Below are positions 18,251 through 26,415 of a stretch of 64,000 nt of DNA, one piece after another. The DNA lies in assembly GCA_021404565.1 (NCBI GenBank), contig JAAWWF010000002.1, positions 1 to 64,000 on the forward strand. The letters run 5' to 3'. The DNA comes from Roseivirga sp. (GTDB lineage: Bacteria; Bacteroidota; Bacteroidia; Cytophagales; Cyclobacteriaceae). The stretch's first letter is position 1. Each line of letters starts with the position of its first letter. The notes under the pieces were generated by a model, which saw only the letters and a list, made by a program, of their open reading frames with translations, was not told where the DNA came from and did no database searches. The translations under genes were made by a program, and so were the position numbers.

Positions 18251-21200
18251 TTGAGAAACTTTTTAGCAATATTCTGTCTGCTCCTTTCTGTTTCCACCAG
18301 TTCATTTTCACAATCAACTACCGAGGGGACTGACTTCTGGTTTGGTTTTATGGAGAATAATGAACCGACCCTTATTGAGCTACAGGTGTACGTGAGTGCG
18401 AAAGAAAATGCCAAAGTCAACCTGACGGATATTTCCGGGAGCCTTAATGAAGGAGTGAATATTCCCGCGAATTCGGCAGTAGTCATTCAGGTACCGACCA
18501 GCTTCATGTCGGAAATTGAAGGCAAATCTAATACAGGCCTGCACCTCACCTCTGATGTTAACGTATCGGTATATCTATTAAATCAGCGCCAGTTTAGTGC
18601 CGATGCTGCCGTTATTTTGCCTACCAGTACTCTGGGCAAGGAATATTGGGTAATGGCACACAAGGAGCCTGAAGGTGATGAACAACCCAACAGCCAGGAA
18701 TCTGAGATGTTAATTGTTGCAACGGCCGATAATACCTCTCTTGAGATCACTCCGAGCGTAACTACCTACGGAGACTGGGCAGCTAATGTCACCCAAAGTA
18801 TTGTACTTAATGCCGGAGAGACCTACCAGATAAAGTCTGATGAAGACCTGACTGGGACCTATGTGAAAGTGGTAGGTGAAGGTGCTTCTTGTGCACCCAT
18901 TGCTGTTTTTGGAGGTAATAAGTTTACCAACGTTGGAGGTTGTGGAGGAAATCGGGATCATCTGGTAGAACAAATGATTCCAAGATATGCCTGGGGCCGG
19001 GACTTCCTGTACATTCCTTATGAAACCAGACAGGGAGGTGACTATGTGAAAATCATGGCGGCTGAGAATGGTACCACCGTAAGTATTTCGCAAGAGACAG
19101 ACCCGATACTGTTGAACGCAGGAGAATGGCAGACCATTAAAGCCCTACCAGGAGTAAGAGAAATAAGTGCTGACAAGCCTATTCAGGTGGGGCAATTCAG
19201 TCGTAGTACCATGTGCGATAATGTAGATTCTGACCCTTTTATGATTATGCTCAGTCCTCTGCAACAACGCATAAAGCAAGCGACTTTTGATGTCTTTAAT
19301 CTGTATCAGATAACCGAATTTTACCTTACCCTGATAACTACAAAAGAGGGCTTTTCAAATGTAAAACTCGATGGTAATGATATTAGCAGTGAGTTTGTGG
19401 TCTATGAAAACTCGGCTTATGCCTCGCTTAGTATTGCGAAGGGAACTCACAATTTACAAGCATCAGATGGTGTGGTTGCCTATGTATATGGTTATGGTGC
19501 ATCTGAATCCTTCGGCTACTCAGCGGGACTTAATCTTGAAGATCTGTCGCTGACAATAGCCAGCGGTGACAATGATATCGGTCTGTTAGACCTCGAAGCA
19601 TGTGTTAATAGCGCGGTGGCCCTGGAGGTACTGCCAGCGAACCCTGACAATCCAATAGTTTTTAGCAAATATGCATGGGATTTAGGGGATGGCACCGTAT
19701 TGGAAGGTGAGCAGATACAGCATGTCTACACACAAACAGGAAAATACACCGTTACCCTGACCGCTGAGGGCGATACAGACATTTGTGGTGCTGACCGGGT
19801 AGTGACACTTACCAGAGAGATAACCATTGTAGAACCAGAACCTGTCAATATCATAGGAGCAACCTCCGTATGTCCGGGAGCAACCGGTCTGGAATACAGA
19901 GTTGAGGGTACTCCGGATGATTCATATGAATGGACTGTGGTAGGAGGGACTGTAATACTCTCTGGGGGCAATTCTATCACAATAGACTGGGGAGCTTCCA
20001 GAGATGATGCTTCGGTATCCGTAAAGGTTAACAGTGCCAGTGTTTGTGGTGGAGAAAGTGAGCTACCGGTGGTTATCAACAAAAGTCTGGACCCGGCTTT
20101 GCCGATGGGCCCGGCAGAAGTGTGTTTTAGCAATTTTGCAACTGTGGACTATTATGTTCAACCCACCAGCGGCTCAGAATACTCCTGGTTTGTAGAGGGC
20201 GGGAGCTTTGTTGGCAGTAATACTAATGATTGGGTGACTGTGGCATGGGATGGCCCGGATACACCAGGCCGCGTATGGTACAGGGAGTTCAATCCATCGA
20301 TAAGCGATTGTGAGGGGATATCGGAGGTACTTGAGGTAACGATTTATCCTGACCTTGAAGTCGTTACCACCGAATCACATGTTCTCTGTTTTGGAGAAGC
20401 CAATGGTAGCGCCAGCTTTGAGGTATCAGGTGGCAAACCAGGCAATTACAGGGTACGTTTTGGGGCAGACGAGATCAGCGGTACTGAACTTATGAACCTC
20501 GATCCGGGTAATTATACTGTTACCATTATTGATGCACTTGAGTGTACAAAAGAGGTAAACTTCACAATAGATTCGCCAACTGCACTCAATCTTGAGCTTG
20601 AAACTACGGATGTTCTGTGTTTTAACGGGGCCAGTGGTACAGCCACAGCCACTGTCAATGGGGGGACAGCACCCTATACGTATAAGGTTAACAACGGAGG
20701 GTTTCAAAGCAGCCCCGAATTCGCAGGTTTGAATGTGGGACAATATACACTAACAGCACAGGATGCCAATGGATGTACAGTTGAACGCAGTTTTTCAATT
20801 AACGAACCACAGATGTTATTGGCAACGCTCAATTTTGTTGATGGAAACACAATCAGGGTTGATGCGACCGGGGGAACACCGGGTTATGAATACTCTGCAG
20901 ATGGTATGAATTTTCAGGAGTCAACCGATTTCAATATTCAGTCGAGCGGTGAGTACACGATTACGGTGAGAGATGCCAATGCCTGTACCTTAACCATCAG
21001 TAGTTCATTCATTGTCACTTCTGTAGATTTGCCAGGCCACTTACCCACCGTCAGTACTTACCCTAATCCTGTAACAGATGTACTCATCATTTCACAAGTA
21101 GATGCCGGTGATGTCATCACTCTGGTAGACATGAGAGGGGGGATGCTGAATGAAGTCAAGGTAAAAACCAGCGAAAAGGATTATAAACTGCCGATTGTGC

Positions 21201-21289
21201 GTATCACTGAGAGTATATTTTTACTCAGGATTAAAGATCGTCAGGGAAGGGTTAAACTCACTCAAAAGGTCATCAGAACAGAAAGGTAA
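18251..21289 (+). CDS. T9SS surface protein 3: IgGFc-binding-like, PKD, SprB-type repeats, type A sorting domain
   Basis: Third paralogue, 1012 residues, again with a TTG start that yields MRNFLAIFCLLLSVSTSSFS followed by QSTTEGTDFWFGF. The N-terminal IgGFc-like domain, the PKD domain (about 471-526, YAWDLGDGTVLEGEQIQHVY) and the Ig-like modules align with paralogue 2. Two SprB-type repeats are clear (about 706-855) and a third is degenerate. The end differs. Instead of the type B domain it has a type A sorting domain of about 80 residues beginning VSTYPNPVTDVLIISQVD. T9SS substrates with type A tails are usually anchored by A-LPS, so this protein may be displayed differently from its sisters. 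It closes the rightward cluster, with a hairpin after the stop. Confidence 0.9.
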   Translation: MRNFLAIFCLLLSVSTSSFSQSTTEGTDFWFGFMENNEPTLIELQVYVSAKENAKVNLTDISGSLNEGVNIPANSAVVIQVPTSFMSEIEGKSNTGLHLTSDVNVSVYLLNQRQFSADAAVILPTSTLGKEYWVMAHKEPEGDEQPNSQESEMLIVATADNTSLEITPSVTTYGDWAANVTQSIVLNAGETYQIKSDEDLTGTYVKVVGEGASCAPIAVFGGNKFTNVGGCGGNRDHLVEQMIPRYAWGRDFLYIPYETRQGGDYVKIMAAENGTTVSISQETDPILLNAGEWQTIKALPGVREISADKPIQVGQFSRSTMCDNVDSDPFMIMLSPLQQRIKQATFDVFNLYQITEFYLTLITTKEGFSNVKLDGNDISSEFVVYENSAYASLSIAKGTHNLQASDGVVAYVYGYGASESFGYSAGLNLEDLSLTIASGDNDIGLLDLEACVNSAVALEVLPANPDNPIVFSKYAWDLGDGTVLEGEQIQHVYTQTGKYTVTLTAEGDTDICGADRVVTLTREITIVEPEPVNIIGATSVCPGATGLEYRVEGTPDDSYEWTVVGGTVILSGGNSITIDWGASRDDASVSVKVNSASVCGGESELPVVINKSLDPALPMGPAEVCFSNFATVDYYVQPTSGSEYSWFVEGGSFVGSNTNDWVTVAWDGPDTPGRVWYREFNPSISDCEGISEVLEVTIYPDLEVVTTESHVLCFGEANGSASFEVSGGKPGNYRVRFGADEISGTELMNLDPGNYTVTIIDALECTKEVNFTIDSPTALNLELETTDVLCFNGASGTATATVNGGTAPYTYKVNNGGFQSSPEFAGLNVGQYTLTAQDANGCTVERSFSINEPQMLLATLNFVDGNTIRVDATGGTPGYEYSADGMNFQESTDFNIQSSGEYTITVRDANACTLTISSSFIVTSVDLPGHLPTVSTYPNPVTDVLIISQVDAGDVITLVDMRGGMLNEVKVKTSEKDYKLPIVRITESIFLLRIKDRQGRVKLTQKVIRTER

Positions 21290-21297
21290 ATGAAAAC

Positions 21298-21324
21298 GGC
21301 AATCAGTACTTTTGACTGATTGCC
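21298..21324. terminator. Hairpin between convergent genes, probable bidirectional terminator
   Basis: A perfect 10-bp stem, GGCAATCAGT with ACTGATTGCC, encloses a 7-base loop. It sits 8 bases after the stop of surface protein 3 and downstream of the leftward lipoprotein gene. On the minus strand the stem is followed by a T-rich stretch (GTTTTCATTT); on the plus strand no T-run follows. It may end both transcripts. Confidence 0.6.
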
Positions 21325-21386
21325 ATTAAGAATGTCATCTCAGATTGTATGAGAGCATCAAGCGCAACAAGGAGGGATCGACCCGA

Positions 21387-21914
21387 TTATTTTGTCTGTA
21401 TGTGCACAATACCCTCATAACCCATATCGCTAAGTACAGGCAGTATGGAACTGTTTTTGGTAACCTGAATGGAGGCGATTTTATTGGGTAAAAGGCTATC
21501 AAATCCATCCAGGCTGGTTGGCTTGCCGTTTACCAGAAGCAGAACTCTGCCTGAGGCCAATATTTTTGAAGACTGATCAGACTCTTGGGGTTTTATGGTA
21601 CGAATGACGATGAGACCATCACTGGCTGCCTCTCCAAACATCTTCAGCAGTTCTTTATTTTCCTGATCTATAATACCAATACTATTTTCTTCATTTTCGC
21701 TTAAGATGAAACCCTCTAGCACGAGTTCGTCCAGGCTTTTCAAACCGCCATCCAGAATGACCATAGGGTTGGTTCCTAATCGATCATCAAGATGGTTTGA
21801 TGAAATGTAACTTTCTAATGCACTTTGAGGCACTGTGGTTTCCAGAGGTAAATCTGCTTCGTTGGCGCAGCTGATAATACAAAAGGTGAGGAGGATGAGG
21901 CTGATTTGTTTCAT
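21387..21914 (-). CDS. Lipoprotein with two TonB-plug-like repeats
   Basis: A 175-residue lipoprotein (MKQISLILLTFCIISC, then ANEAD). The mature part contains two similar segments. Residues about 50-107 read PMVILDGGLKSLDEL through EAASDGLIVIRT. Residues about 122-175 read VLLLVNGKPTSLDGF through DMGYEGIVHIQTK. Both resemble the core of TonB-dependent-receptor plug domains (x-V-x-V-D-G, I-x-S-I-x-V-x-K, G-V-I-x-I-x-T-K). No barrel follows, so it is not a receptor. Plug-like tails also occur on Bacteroidota peptidases and signalling proteins. The start at 21914 is preferred over 21989 because it begins the lipoprotein signal and clears the GNAT gene. It lies 46 bases after that gene and may share its operon. 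Confidence 0.72.
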   Translation of the reverse strand: MKQISLILLTFCIISCANEADLPLETTVPQSALESYISSNHLDDRLGTNPMVILDGGLKSLDELVLEGFILSENEENSIGIIDQENKELLKMFGEAASDGLIVIRTIKPQESDQSSKILASGRVLLLVNGKPTSLDGFDSLLPNKIASIQVTKNSSILPVLSDMGYEGIVHIQTK

Positions 21915-21960
21915 GGTGGTTTTTATAAAAACTAAGCAAAAATCAAGCCTTAAATCGATA

Positions 21961-22464
21961 CTAAAACTTCTGGTACATGATATAGGCATTTGTAAGGCCT
22001 CGGTTTATATCGTTAAATGCCTCTGGAATCTCTCCAATAATTTCAAAACCCATCCTGAGCCATAGCTTTACTGCCCGCGTATTGCTTTTTACTACCAGGT
22101 TGAACTGCATGGCCTGGTAACCCAGCCTTCTGGCTTCATCCAGCGAAAACCGACACATGGCCTCTCCAATACCCTTGCCGCCAGCCAGGACAGGAGTGAT
22201 ATAGCCTGCATTGGCAATGTGCGCACCCAGGCCGGGCTGGTTGGCCTTGATAAAAAAGGTGCCCACGGTTTTTTCATCCATCACAGCTACATAGGTATGA
22301 GCATAAGAAGCACACCAGAAGGCCAGCATTTCTTCTCTGCTGGCGTCAGGTGTAAAAGCCAGGGTACTGCCCCGTGAAATGGCTTCACGGATAATCTCCC
22401 AAATCTGATCATAATCAGTTTTGTCAGCCTTTCTTATGGTCAGACCTTCCGGTAATGCATTCAT
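21961..22464 (-). CDS. GNAT family N-acetyltransferase
   Basis: The 167-residue protein has the GNAT fold from end to end. It starts EGLTIRKADKTDYDQIWEII. The acetyl-CoA pyrophosphate loop motif is GGKGIGEAM, and motif B is AVKLWLRMGFEIIGEIPEAF. GNAT enzymes transfer acetyl groups from acetyl-CoA to amines. It starts 6 bases after the stop of the amino-acid decarboxylase gene, so the two are almost certainly one operon. It could acetylate the amine product of that enzyme (inference from context; the sequence alone does not give the substrate). Confidence 0.87.
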   Translation of the reverse strand: MNALPEGLTIRKADKTDYDQIWEIIREAISRGSTLAFTPDASREEMLAFWCASYAHTYVAVMDEKTVGTFFIKANQPGLGAHIANAGYITPVLAGGKGIGEAMCRFSLDEARRLGYQAMQFNLVVKSNTRAVKLWLRMGFEIIGEIPEAFNDINRGLTNAYIMYQKF

Positions 22465-22470
22465 GATTAA

Positions 22471-23922
22471 CTATTTATCTAATTCCAATTGCTGTCCCAC
22501 TTCACGTATAACGTTGAGCAGGTAGTCAGTTGTGGCCACTGATTTTCTGTGATTGATAAAGCAGGCCCTTATCACAAATTCTCCATTGAGCTTGGTGCCC
22601 GTTATGAATACCCTGCCATCTTGCTCCAAGGCAGGAATCAATTGCCTGTTCAGGCTTTCAATCTCCGCTCTGTCAGTTAGTTTACCGGTATACCTGAAGC
22701 AGGTAATGGCCAGGTCAGAGTCGGCATGAAGCTCAAAATCTGCTGCGCTTTTCACTTGCTCTGCCAGGTATTTCGCCAGGTCTACGTCTTTTTGAATCAT
22801 CGCACGAATGGCATTAAAGCCATATGCCTTCAGACTCAGCCACACCTTGAAGGCCTTGGCATTTCTGGATAACTGAAAAGAGTGTTTGTTCAGGTCCAGT
22901 CGCTTGTCATCTTCCGATTGAGTGTCCAGATAGTCGGCTTCCTTGTAGTAAGCGCCTTTAAGCGTCTTCCAGTCCCGTATAAGCACGCAGCCGGCCTCAA
23001 AGGTCTGGTAGAGCCATTTGTGGAAATCAATCGCTACAGAGTCGGCTTTTTCCATTCCTCTGTATTTATGTCTGATAGAAGGAAGTGCAGCAGCAAGGGC
23101 GCCATAGGCTCCATCTACATGATACCACAAACTGTATTTTTTGGCCAGGGCTGCCAGTGCCTCAAGGTCATCGATGGCTCCTGTATTCACAGTACCGGCA
23201 TTGCCGATCAGGCAGAAGGGGAGTAGGCCATTTTTCCGATCTTCCATAATCTGATCTTCCAATGCCTGCAGGTTTATAGTGAAATCAGGGTTGGTGTCTA
23301 TTTTCCTCAGATGGTCTGAGCCTATTCCCAAAACCTCCAGACTTTTATCTACACAGCCGTGTACCTCTTTGGAAGCATATACCACAAAAGGTTTTTGCCC
23401 GAAAAGCCCCTTTTTGCGAATCTGAAGTTTTTCGAAGAATACGTTTCGGGCTACAGTCAGTCCTGCAAGGTTGGCGGCAGAACCACCACTTACCATAATA
23501 CCGCCTGCCGACTGTGGGTAGTCCAGCATTTCTGCCCCCCATTTGACAACGCGTTGTTCTATCTCGTTCATGGCCGGACCGAGATGCCATTTACCCAGGT
23601 TTTGATTAATAGTCACGGCCAGCTGTTCTGCCACCACAGAAACTTGCGTACCTCCCGCCATAACATAGGCATACATATGTGGTCCGAAATTGCCGGTGGC
23701 AGTATTCAACACTCTATCCCTGACGAATTGAAACAGTTCGTCCTTATCGGAGGCCTCTTCAGGCAGTGCTTCATCAAACCAGGAGGCCACTTCTTCCTGC
23801 TTGTAGTCATGATAACCTGGTTGTTCCTGAACCTGCCCGAACTGCTCTAGTACTAGTTGATTACTCTTTTCCAGCAGTTCCCGGAAAGCTTTATTATCTA
23901 AGTCAAGTGTGTTGTTCTTCAT
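22471..23922 (-). CDS. PLP-dependent group II amino-acid decarboxylase
   Basis: A 483-residue cytoplasmic enzyme of the group II pyridoxal-dependent decarboxylases (aromatic-amino-acid, glutamate, diaminobutyrate or cysteine-sulfinate type). The cofactor site is clear: SGGSAANLAGLTVARN for the phosphate and ring environment, WYHVDGAYGALAAALPS with the Asp that pairs with the PLP nitrogen, and the Schiff-base lysine in SVAIDFHKWLYQTFEAG near residue 298. It removes CO2 from an amino acid to give an amine; which one cannot be decided here. Its start overlaps the end of the MarR regulator gene by 20 bases and the GNAT gene follows 6 bases later, so the three form a coupled operon. Confidence 0.9.
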   Translation of the reverse strand: MKNNTLDLDNKAFRELLEKSNQLVLEQFGQVQEQPGYHDYKQEEVASWFDEALPEEASDKDELFQFVRDRVLNTATGNFGPHMYAYVMAGGTQVSVVAEQLAVTINQNLGKWHLGPAMNEIEQRVVKWGAEMLDYPQSAGGIMVSGGSAANLAGLTVARNVFFEKLQIRKKGLFGQKPFVVYASKEVHGCVDKSLEVLGIGSDHLRKIDTNPDFTINLQALEDQIMEDRKNGLLPFCLIGNAGTVNTGAIDDLEALAALAKKYSLWYHVDGAYGALAAALPSIRHKYRGMEKADSVAIDFHKWLYQTFEAGCVLIRDWKTLKGAYYKEADYLDTQSEDDKRLDLNKHSFQLSRNAKAFKVWLSLKAYGFNAIRAMIQKDVDLAKYLAEQVKSAADFELHADSDLAITCFRYTGKLTDRAEIESLNRQLIPALEQDGRVFITGTKLNGEFVIRACFINHRKSVATTDYLLNVIREVGQQLELDK

Positions 23923-24406
23923 TGTTGAGTTCGTTTAAGGTACGGGTCATAAAGTCGGCCCGTTGGTATTGCTTTTCCAGCCGGTCCAGCTTCTTCAGAA
24001 AGTCATCATTGTGTTCAAAGAGCCCTGCTATTGATCTTTCTCCGGCTTGCCAGAAGGCCTCTAGTTGAGGAAGCTCAGTAAGGGCCTTTTTACTGAGCTG
24101 CACCAACTGTCTGCGTGAGTCAGCTTTGTCCACTGTACAGGTAAGAAATCCCTTGTCTCTCATCTTCCTGACAATGCTGATCACCGATGGGTGAGAGAAA
24201 TGTAATTCATCACCAATCTGAGTAATGGAAAGACAGTTTCTCTTCTGAAGAAGTTTGAAAATAAGGTACCAGTTAGGTTCAATGTCAAGCCCGTATTGTT
24301 TATAGACCTGCCGGGCACCGTGCATCATCTGATCACTGATACGCTTAAGTCGTACTGCCAGTGAGAGATAGCCAAGCTCGCTTACAAAGTCTTGTTCTGT
24401 CTCCAT
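23903..24406 (-). CDS. MarR family transcriptional regulator
   Basis: The 167-residue regulator has the MarR winged helix: LIFKLLQKRNCLSITQIGDE, HFSHPSVISIVRKMRDKGFL (recognition helix) and the wing DKADSRRQLVQLSKKA. MarR proteins are usually dimeric repressors released by small aromatic or amine ligands. The frame is open to 24451, but starting there would put coding sequence through a perfect palindrome and the promoter, so the ATG at 24406 is preferred. It leads an operon with a decarboxylase and an acetyltransferase, and the palindrome at its own start site suggests autorepression. Confidence 0.88.
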   Translation of the reverse strand: METEQDFVSELGYLSLAVRLKRISDQMMHGARQVYKQYGLDIEPNWYLIFKLLQKRNCLSITQIGDELHFSHPSVISIVRKMRDKGFLTCTVDKADSRRQLVQLSKKALTELPQLEAFWQAGERSIAGLFEHNDDFLKKLDRLEKQYQRADFMTRTLNELNNEEQHT

Positions 24407-24412
24407 TTCCTT

Positions 24413-24436
24413 ATTTATGTAGTTAACTACATAAAT
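24413..24436. promoter_or_regulatory. Perfect 24-bp palindrome, probable MarR operator
   Basis: The half-site ATTTATGTAGTT is followed directly by its exact reverse complement, centred at 24424/24425. It lies 6 bases before the MarR start codon and overlaps the predicted -7 box and transcription start on the minus strand. MarR dimers bind palindromes of about this size, so occlusion of the promoter by the first gene's product is the simplest reading. Confidence 0.75.
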
Positions 24437-24461
24437 GTAAGAACGAATCAATACATCTCAA
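24432..24461 (-). promoter_or_regulatory. Promoter of the MarR-decarboxylase-GNAT operon
   Basis: On the minus strand TTG (24461-24459), a 19-base spacer and TACATTTA (24439-24432) match the Bacteroidota housekeeping pattern TTG-N19-TAnnTTTG except for the last base. The predicted start point falls in the middle of the palindrome at 24413-24436. Confidence 0.55.
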
Positions 24462-24507
24462 GACCGGACCCGATGAAAAACTGTGACCGGCCTAGTGTGG
24501 TGACTGT

Positions 24508-25005
24508 TTAATCGAAATCTTCGTCTTTGATCAGGAACACATAAGTATGATAGATATCGGAGAGGGGTAAAGGGTCATTGTTGAAGTATTCCCATTTATT
24601 TTCATCTAACAGATCGGGGTTGGCAAAGAGGGTATCATTGCCCTCTATCCGGTAGATACTGAGCTGGGTAATCAGGTTTTTGATTTGACTGTATTCCACG
24701 CCAAACCGCTGATGTTCGTCAAACTGTCTTAGAAAAAGTGTAGCCCATTTACTCTTCTCAATGATGATGGACTTATCGATAAGTACATAGTTTACCAGGT
24801 TTTGATTACCTGTAGTGTCAATCAGTCTGCTTTCCACCACGTAGTCCACATAGAAATCCTGAGAGCTTCTGTTGGCAACACTGACCTCATGTTGGGTGTA
24901 TAGTTGTGTATCGAACAAATCCAAAAAACCACAACCGGTTATGATACAAGCTGTAAAAATACAGATGAATACCGACCTTAATTTTGTCTCGAAATTTGTG
25001 CCCAT
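24508..25005 (-). CDS. Lipoprotein of unknown function
   Basis: A 165-residue protein with a lipoprotein leader, SVFICIFTACIITGCGFLD. The mature part begins with a beta-rich segment (HEVSVANRSSQDFYVDYVVE) that could be an immunoglobulin-like or transthyretin-like fold, then mixed strands, and ends with LPLSDIYHTYVFLIKDEDFD. I recognise no family. It is leftward and ends about 100 bases before the MarR gene, so it is outside that operon unless transcription reads through. Two palindromes lie 105-150 bases upstream of its start and may control it. Confidence 0.65.
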   Translation of the reverse strand: MGTNFETKLRSVFICIFTACIITGCGFLDLFDTQLYTQHEVSVANRSSQDFYVDYVVESRLIDTTGNQNLVNYVLIDKSIIIEKSKWATLFLRQFDEHQRFGVEYSQIKNLITQLSIYRIEGNDTLFANPDLLDENKWEYFNNDPLPLSDIYHTYVFLIKDEDFD

Positions 25006-25109
25006 GAGTAGGAGGCTTTATGCCTTAGCTAAGAGATGAAAATGAAGGGCACAGCGTTACAAAAGACCCGATTTTCTTTGCTGAACTAGTGGATAATATT
25101 AACGGGAAA

Positions 25110-25135
25110 GAAATCACGTAAAATTACGTGATTTC
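25110..25135. promoter_or_regulatory. 26-bp inverted repeat, candidate operator
   Basis: The arms GAAATCACGTAA and TTACGTGATTTC are perfect 12-mers around two A residues. It lies 105 bases upstream of the leftward lipoprotein start (25005) and about 190 bases upstream of an orphan rightward terminator. The size and symmetry suit a dimeric regulator. No T-run follows, so it is not a terminator. Confidence 0.6.
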
Positions 25136-25141
25136 AATGAT

Positions 25142-25155
25142 GCGTAGGCCTACGC
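25142..25155. promoter_or_regulatory. 14-bp perfect palindrome, second candidate operator
   Basis: GCGTAGG followed by CCTACGC is a perfect palindrome centred 26 bases from the neighbouring inverted repeat. Together they make a compact pair of symmetric sites in an otherwise gene-free 348-base stretch (25006-25353). Confidence 0.5.
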
Positions 25156-25321
25156 TGTTTTACCTTCCCCGATAGAAATACCTTCGTACTGTATTCATTT
25201 ACATATCTATCAATCATCAAAACATCATCCTCTGGAAATCAGAAGATGAGTTTCTTACAGACACTACGGTGATTTTTTGACTGGATGAGGTTAAAATCTG
25301 ATCATGTGTATGTGAACCTTG

Positions 25322-25350
25322 CCGGCCCGACATTGTCTGGCCGGTTTTTT
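25322..25350 (+). terminator. Rho-independent terminator with no gene in front of it
   Basis: CCGGCC pairs with GGCCGG around an 11-base loop that itself contains GAC/GTC, followed by six T residues on the plus strand. No rightward coding sequence precedes it in 25006-25321. On the minus strand no T-run follows, so it does not look like the terminator of the bestrophin gene that ends at 25354. It may end a small rightward transcript. Confidence 0.7.
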
Positions 25351-25353
25351 ACG

Positions 25354-26415
25354 TTACATCTGTACATCATAAATGACCGGATGGGGTTCGGGAATCTCAT
25401 CCTGCTCTTCATCGATCATCTCACGTAGGTCTATTTCAATACCCCTGGCCATGGTAGAAATAGGAATGTCATTGGCCGATCCTTCAAATGGATTTTCTCC
25501 AACGGTACCAATTCGCTGCATGGTGTTAAATATCCACGAAACGATGGCGGAAAACGGAATTCCAAGCCATACAAAGTATTCGCCCCAGCCGGGATAAGTG
25601 ACGGACAGCTCCTGTGCTATTTTCCAAAACTCCGGAACTACTCCAAACGGAATCAAAAGGTTGAAGAGATTGACAAAATCATAGCCTAAGGTGGCATATT
25701 GACGGGGGTAGGGAAAGTTTTTGATGCGCTCGGATTTGCCTTGCAGGGTGAAAAACTCTTTTAAGACATTTTCCATTTCCAGAAAGGAGAATTCCCAGAT
25801 CAGCCCTGCCTCTTTCAACCTTCTGATATGCTGTGATTGCAGGGTCATGACGGCATTGGCTTTGTTCTTTTTTGATAGCACGTAAGCTTTATCCTCAGGT
25901 GAGAGCAGTCTGCCCAACTCATCTTCAATAGGAATGTTAAGTTCAGGCAGGTTGAGCATTTCCAGCCATTCCTTGTTTGATTTATGCCTGGAGGCCACCT
26001 CCCAGGGTTTATGCTGGCGCATGGCATATCGCAGGGCACTTAGCCAGGCTATCTGACGGTGAACCAGAATACGCCTTTCTTCCCGTAACTCTACGGCAGT
26101 TCTACGCTCTGAAGCATGATCGTTGTTGATCATATCACGCACCATCATCGCCCAGGTACGCGAGTTGTTTACAATCCCTCCCCATATTTTACGGGCTTCC
26201 CACTGACGTTCGTAAGCGGCACTGTTTTGAAAACCTATTAAAAAGGCTACCGCTGTACCCACCAGGGCGATCGGGGTCCATGGCAAACGCAGCCAGGTAA
26301 ATCCGGCCACCTCAAAAAGCACAGTGATAATGGCAGCATAGATCAGAAAAAAACGAGTTTCATTTCTGGTCCATTTTATCATGTCTCGTGCCGAGTATTT
26401 CTTCTTGGTATACAT
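25354..26415 (-). CDS. Bestrophin family ion channel
   Basis: A 353-residue membrane protein of the bestrophin (UPF0187) family, which form pentameric anion or cation channels in bacteria. It starts KYSARDMIKWTRNETRFFLI. A hydrophobic helix pair follows (IALVGTAVAFLIGFQNSAAY) and then the conserved RQWEARKIWGGIVNNSRTWA. The C-terminal signature ENPFEGSANDIPISTMARGI then EIDLREM is diagnostic. Four transmembrane helices are expected. It is probably a passive ion or small-anion channel in the inner membrane. It stands alone and leftward, with a 159-base gap to the divergent NYN-domain gene. Confidence 0.9.
   Translation of the reverse strand: MYTKKKYSARDMIKWTRNETRFFLIYAAIITVLFEVAGFTWLRLPWTPIALVGTAVAFLIGFQNSAAYERQWEARKIWGGIVNNSRTWAMMVRDMINNDHASERRTAVELREERRILVHRQIAWLSALRYAMRQHKPWEVASRHKSNKEWLEMLNLPELNIPIEDELGRLLSPEDKAYVLSKKNKANAVMTLQSQHIRRLKEAGLIWEFSFLEMENVLKEFFTLQGKSERIKNFPYPRQYATLGYDFVNLFNLLIPFGVVPEFWKIAQELSVTYPGWGEYFVWLGIPFSAIVSWIFNTMQRIGTVGENPFEGSANDIPISTMARGIEIDLREMIDEEQDEIPEPHPVIYDVQM

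Noticed and set aside
11654-21289. Repeated segments in the surface-protein cluster as a CRISPR or transposon array
   Set aside because: The repeats are coding, hundreds of bases long and in frame. They are protein domains and gene duplicates.
24406-24451. Start of the MarR protein at 24451
   Set aside because: It would translate through the palindrome and promoter and add residues with no family match.
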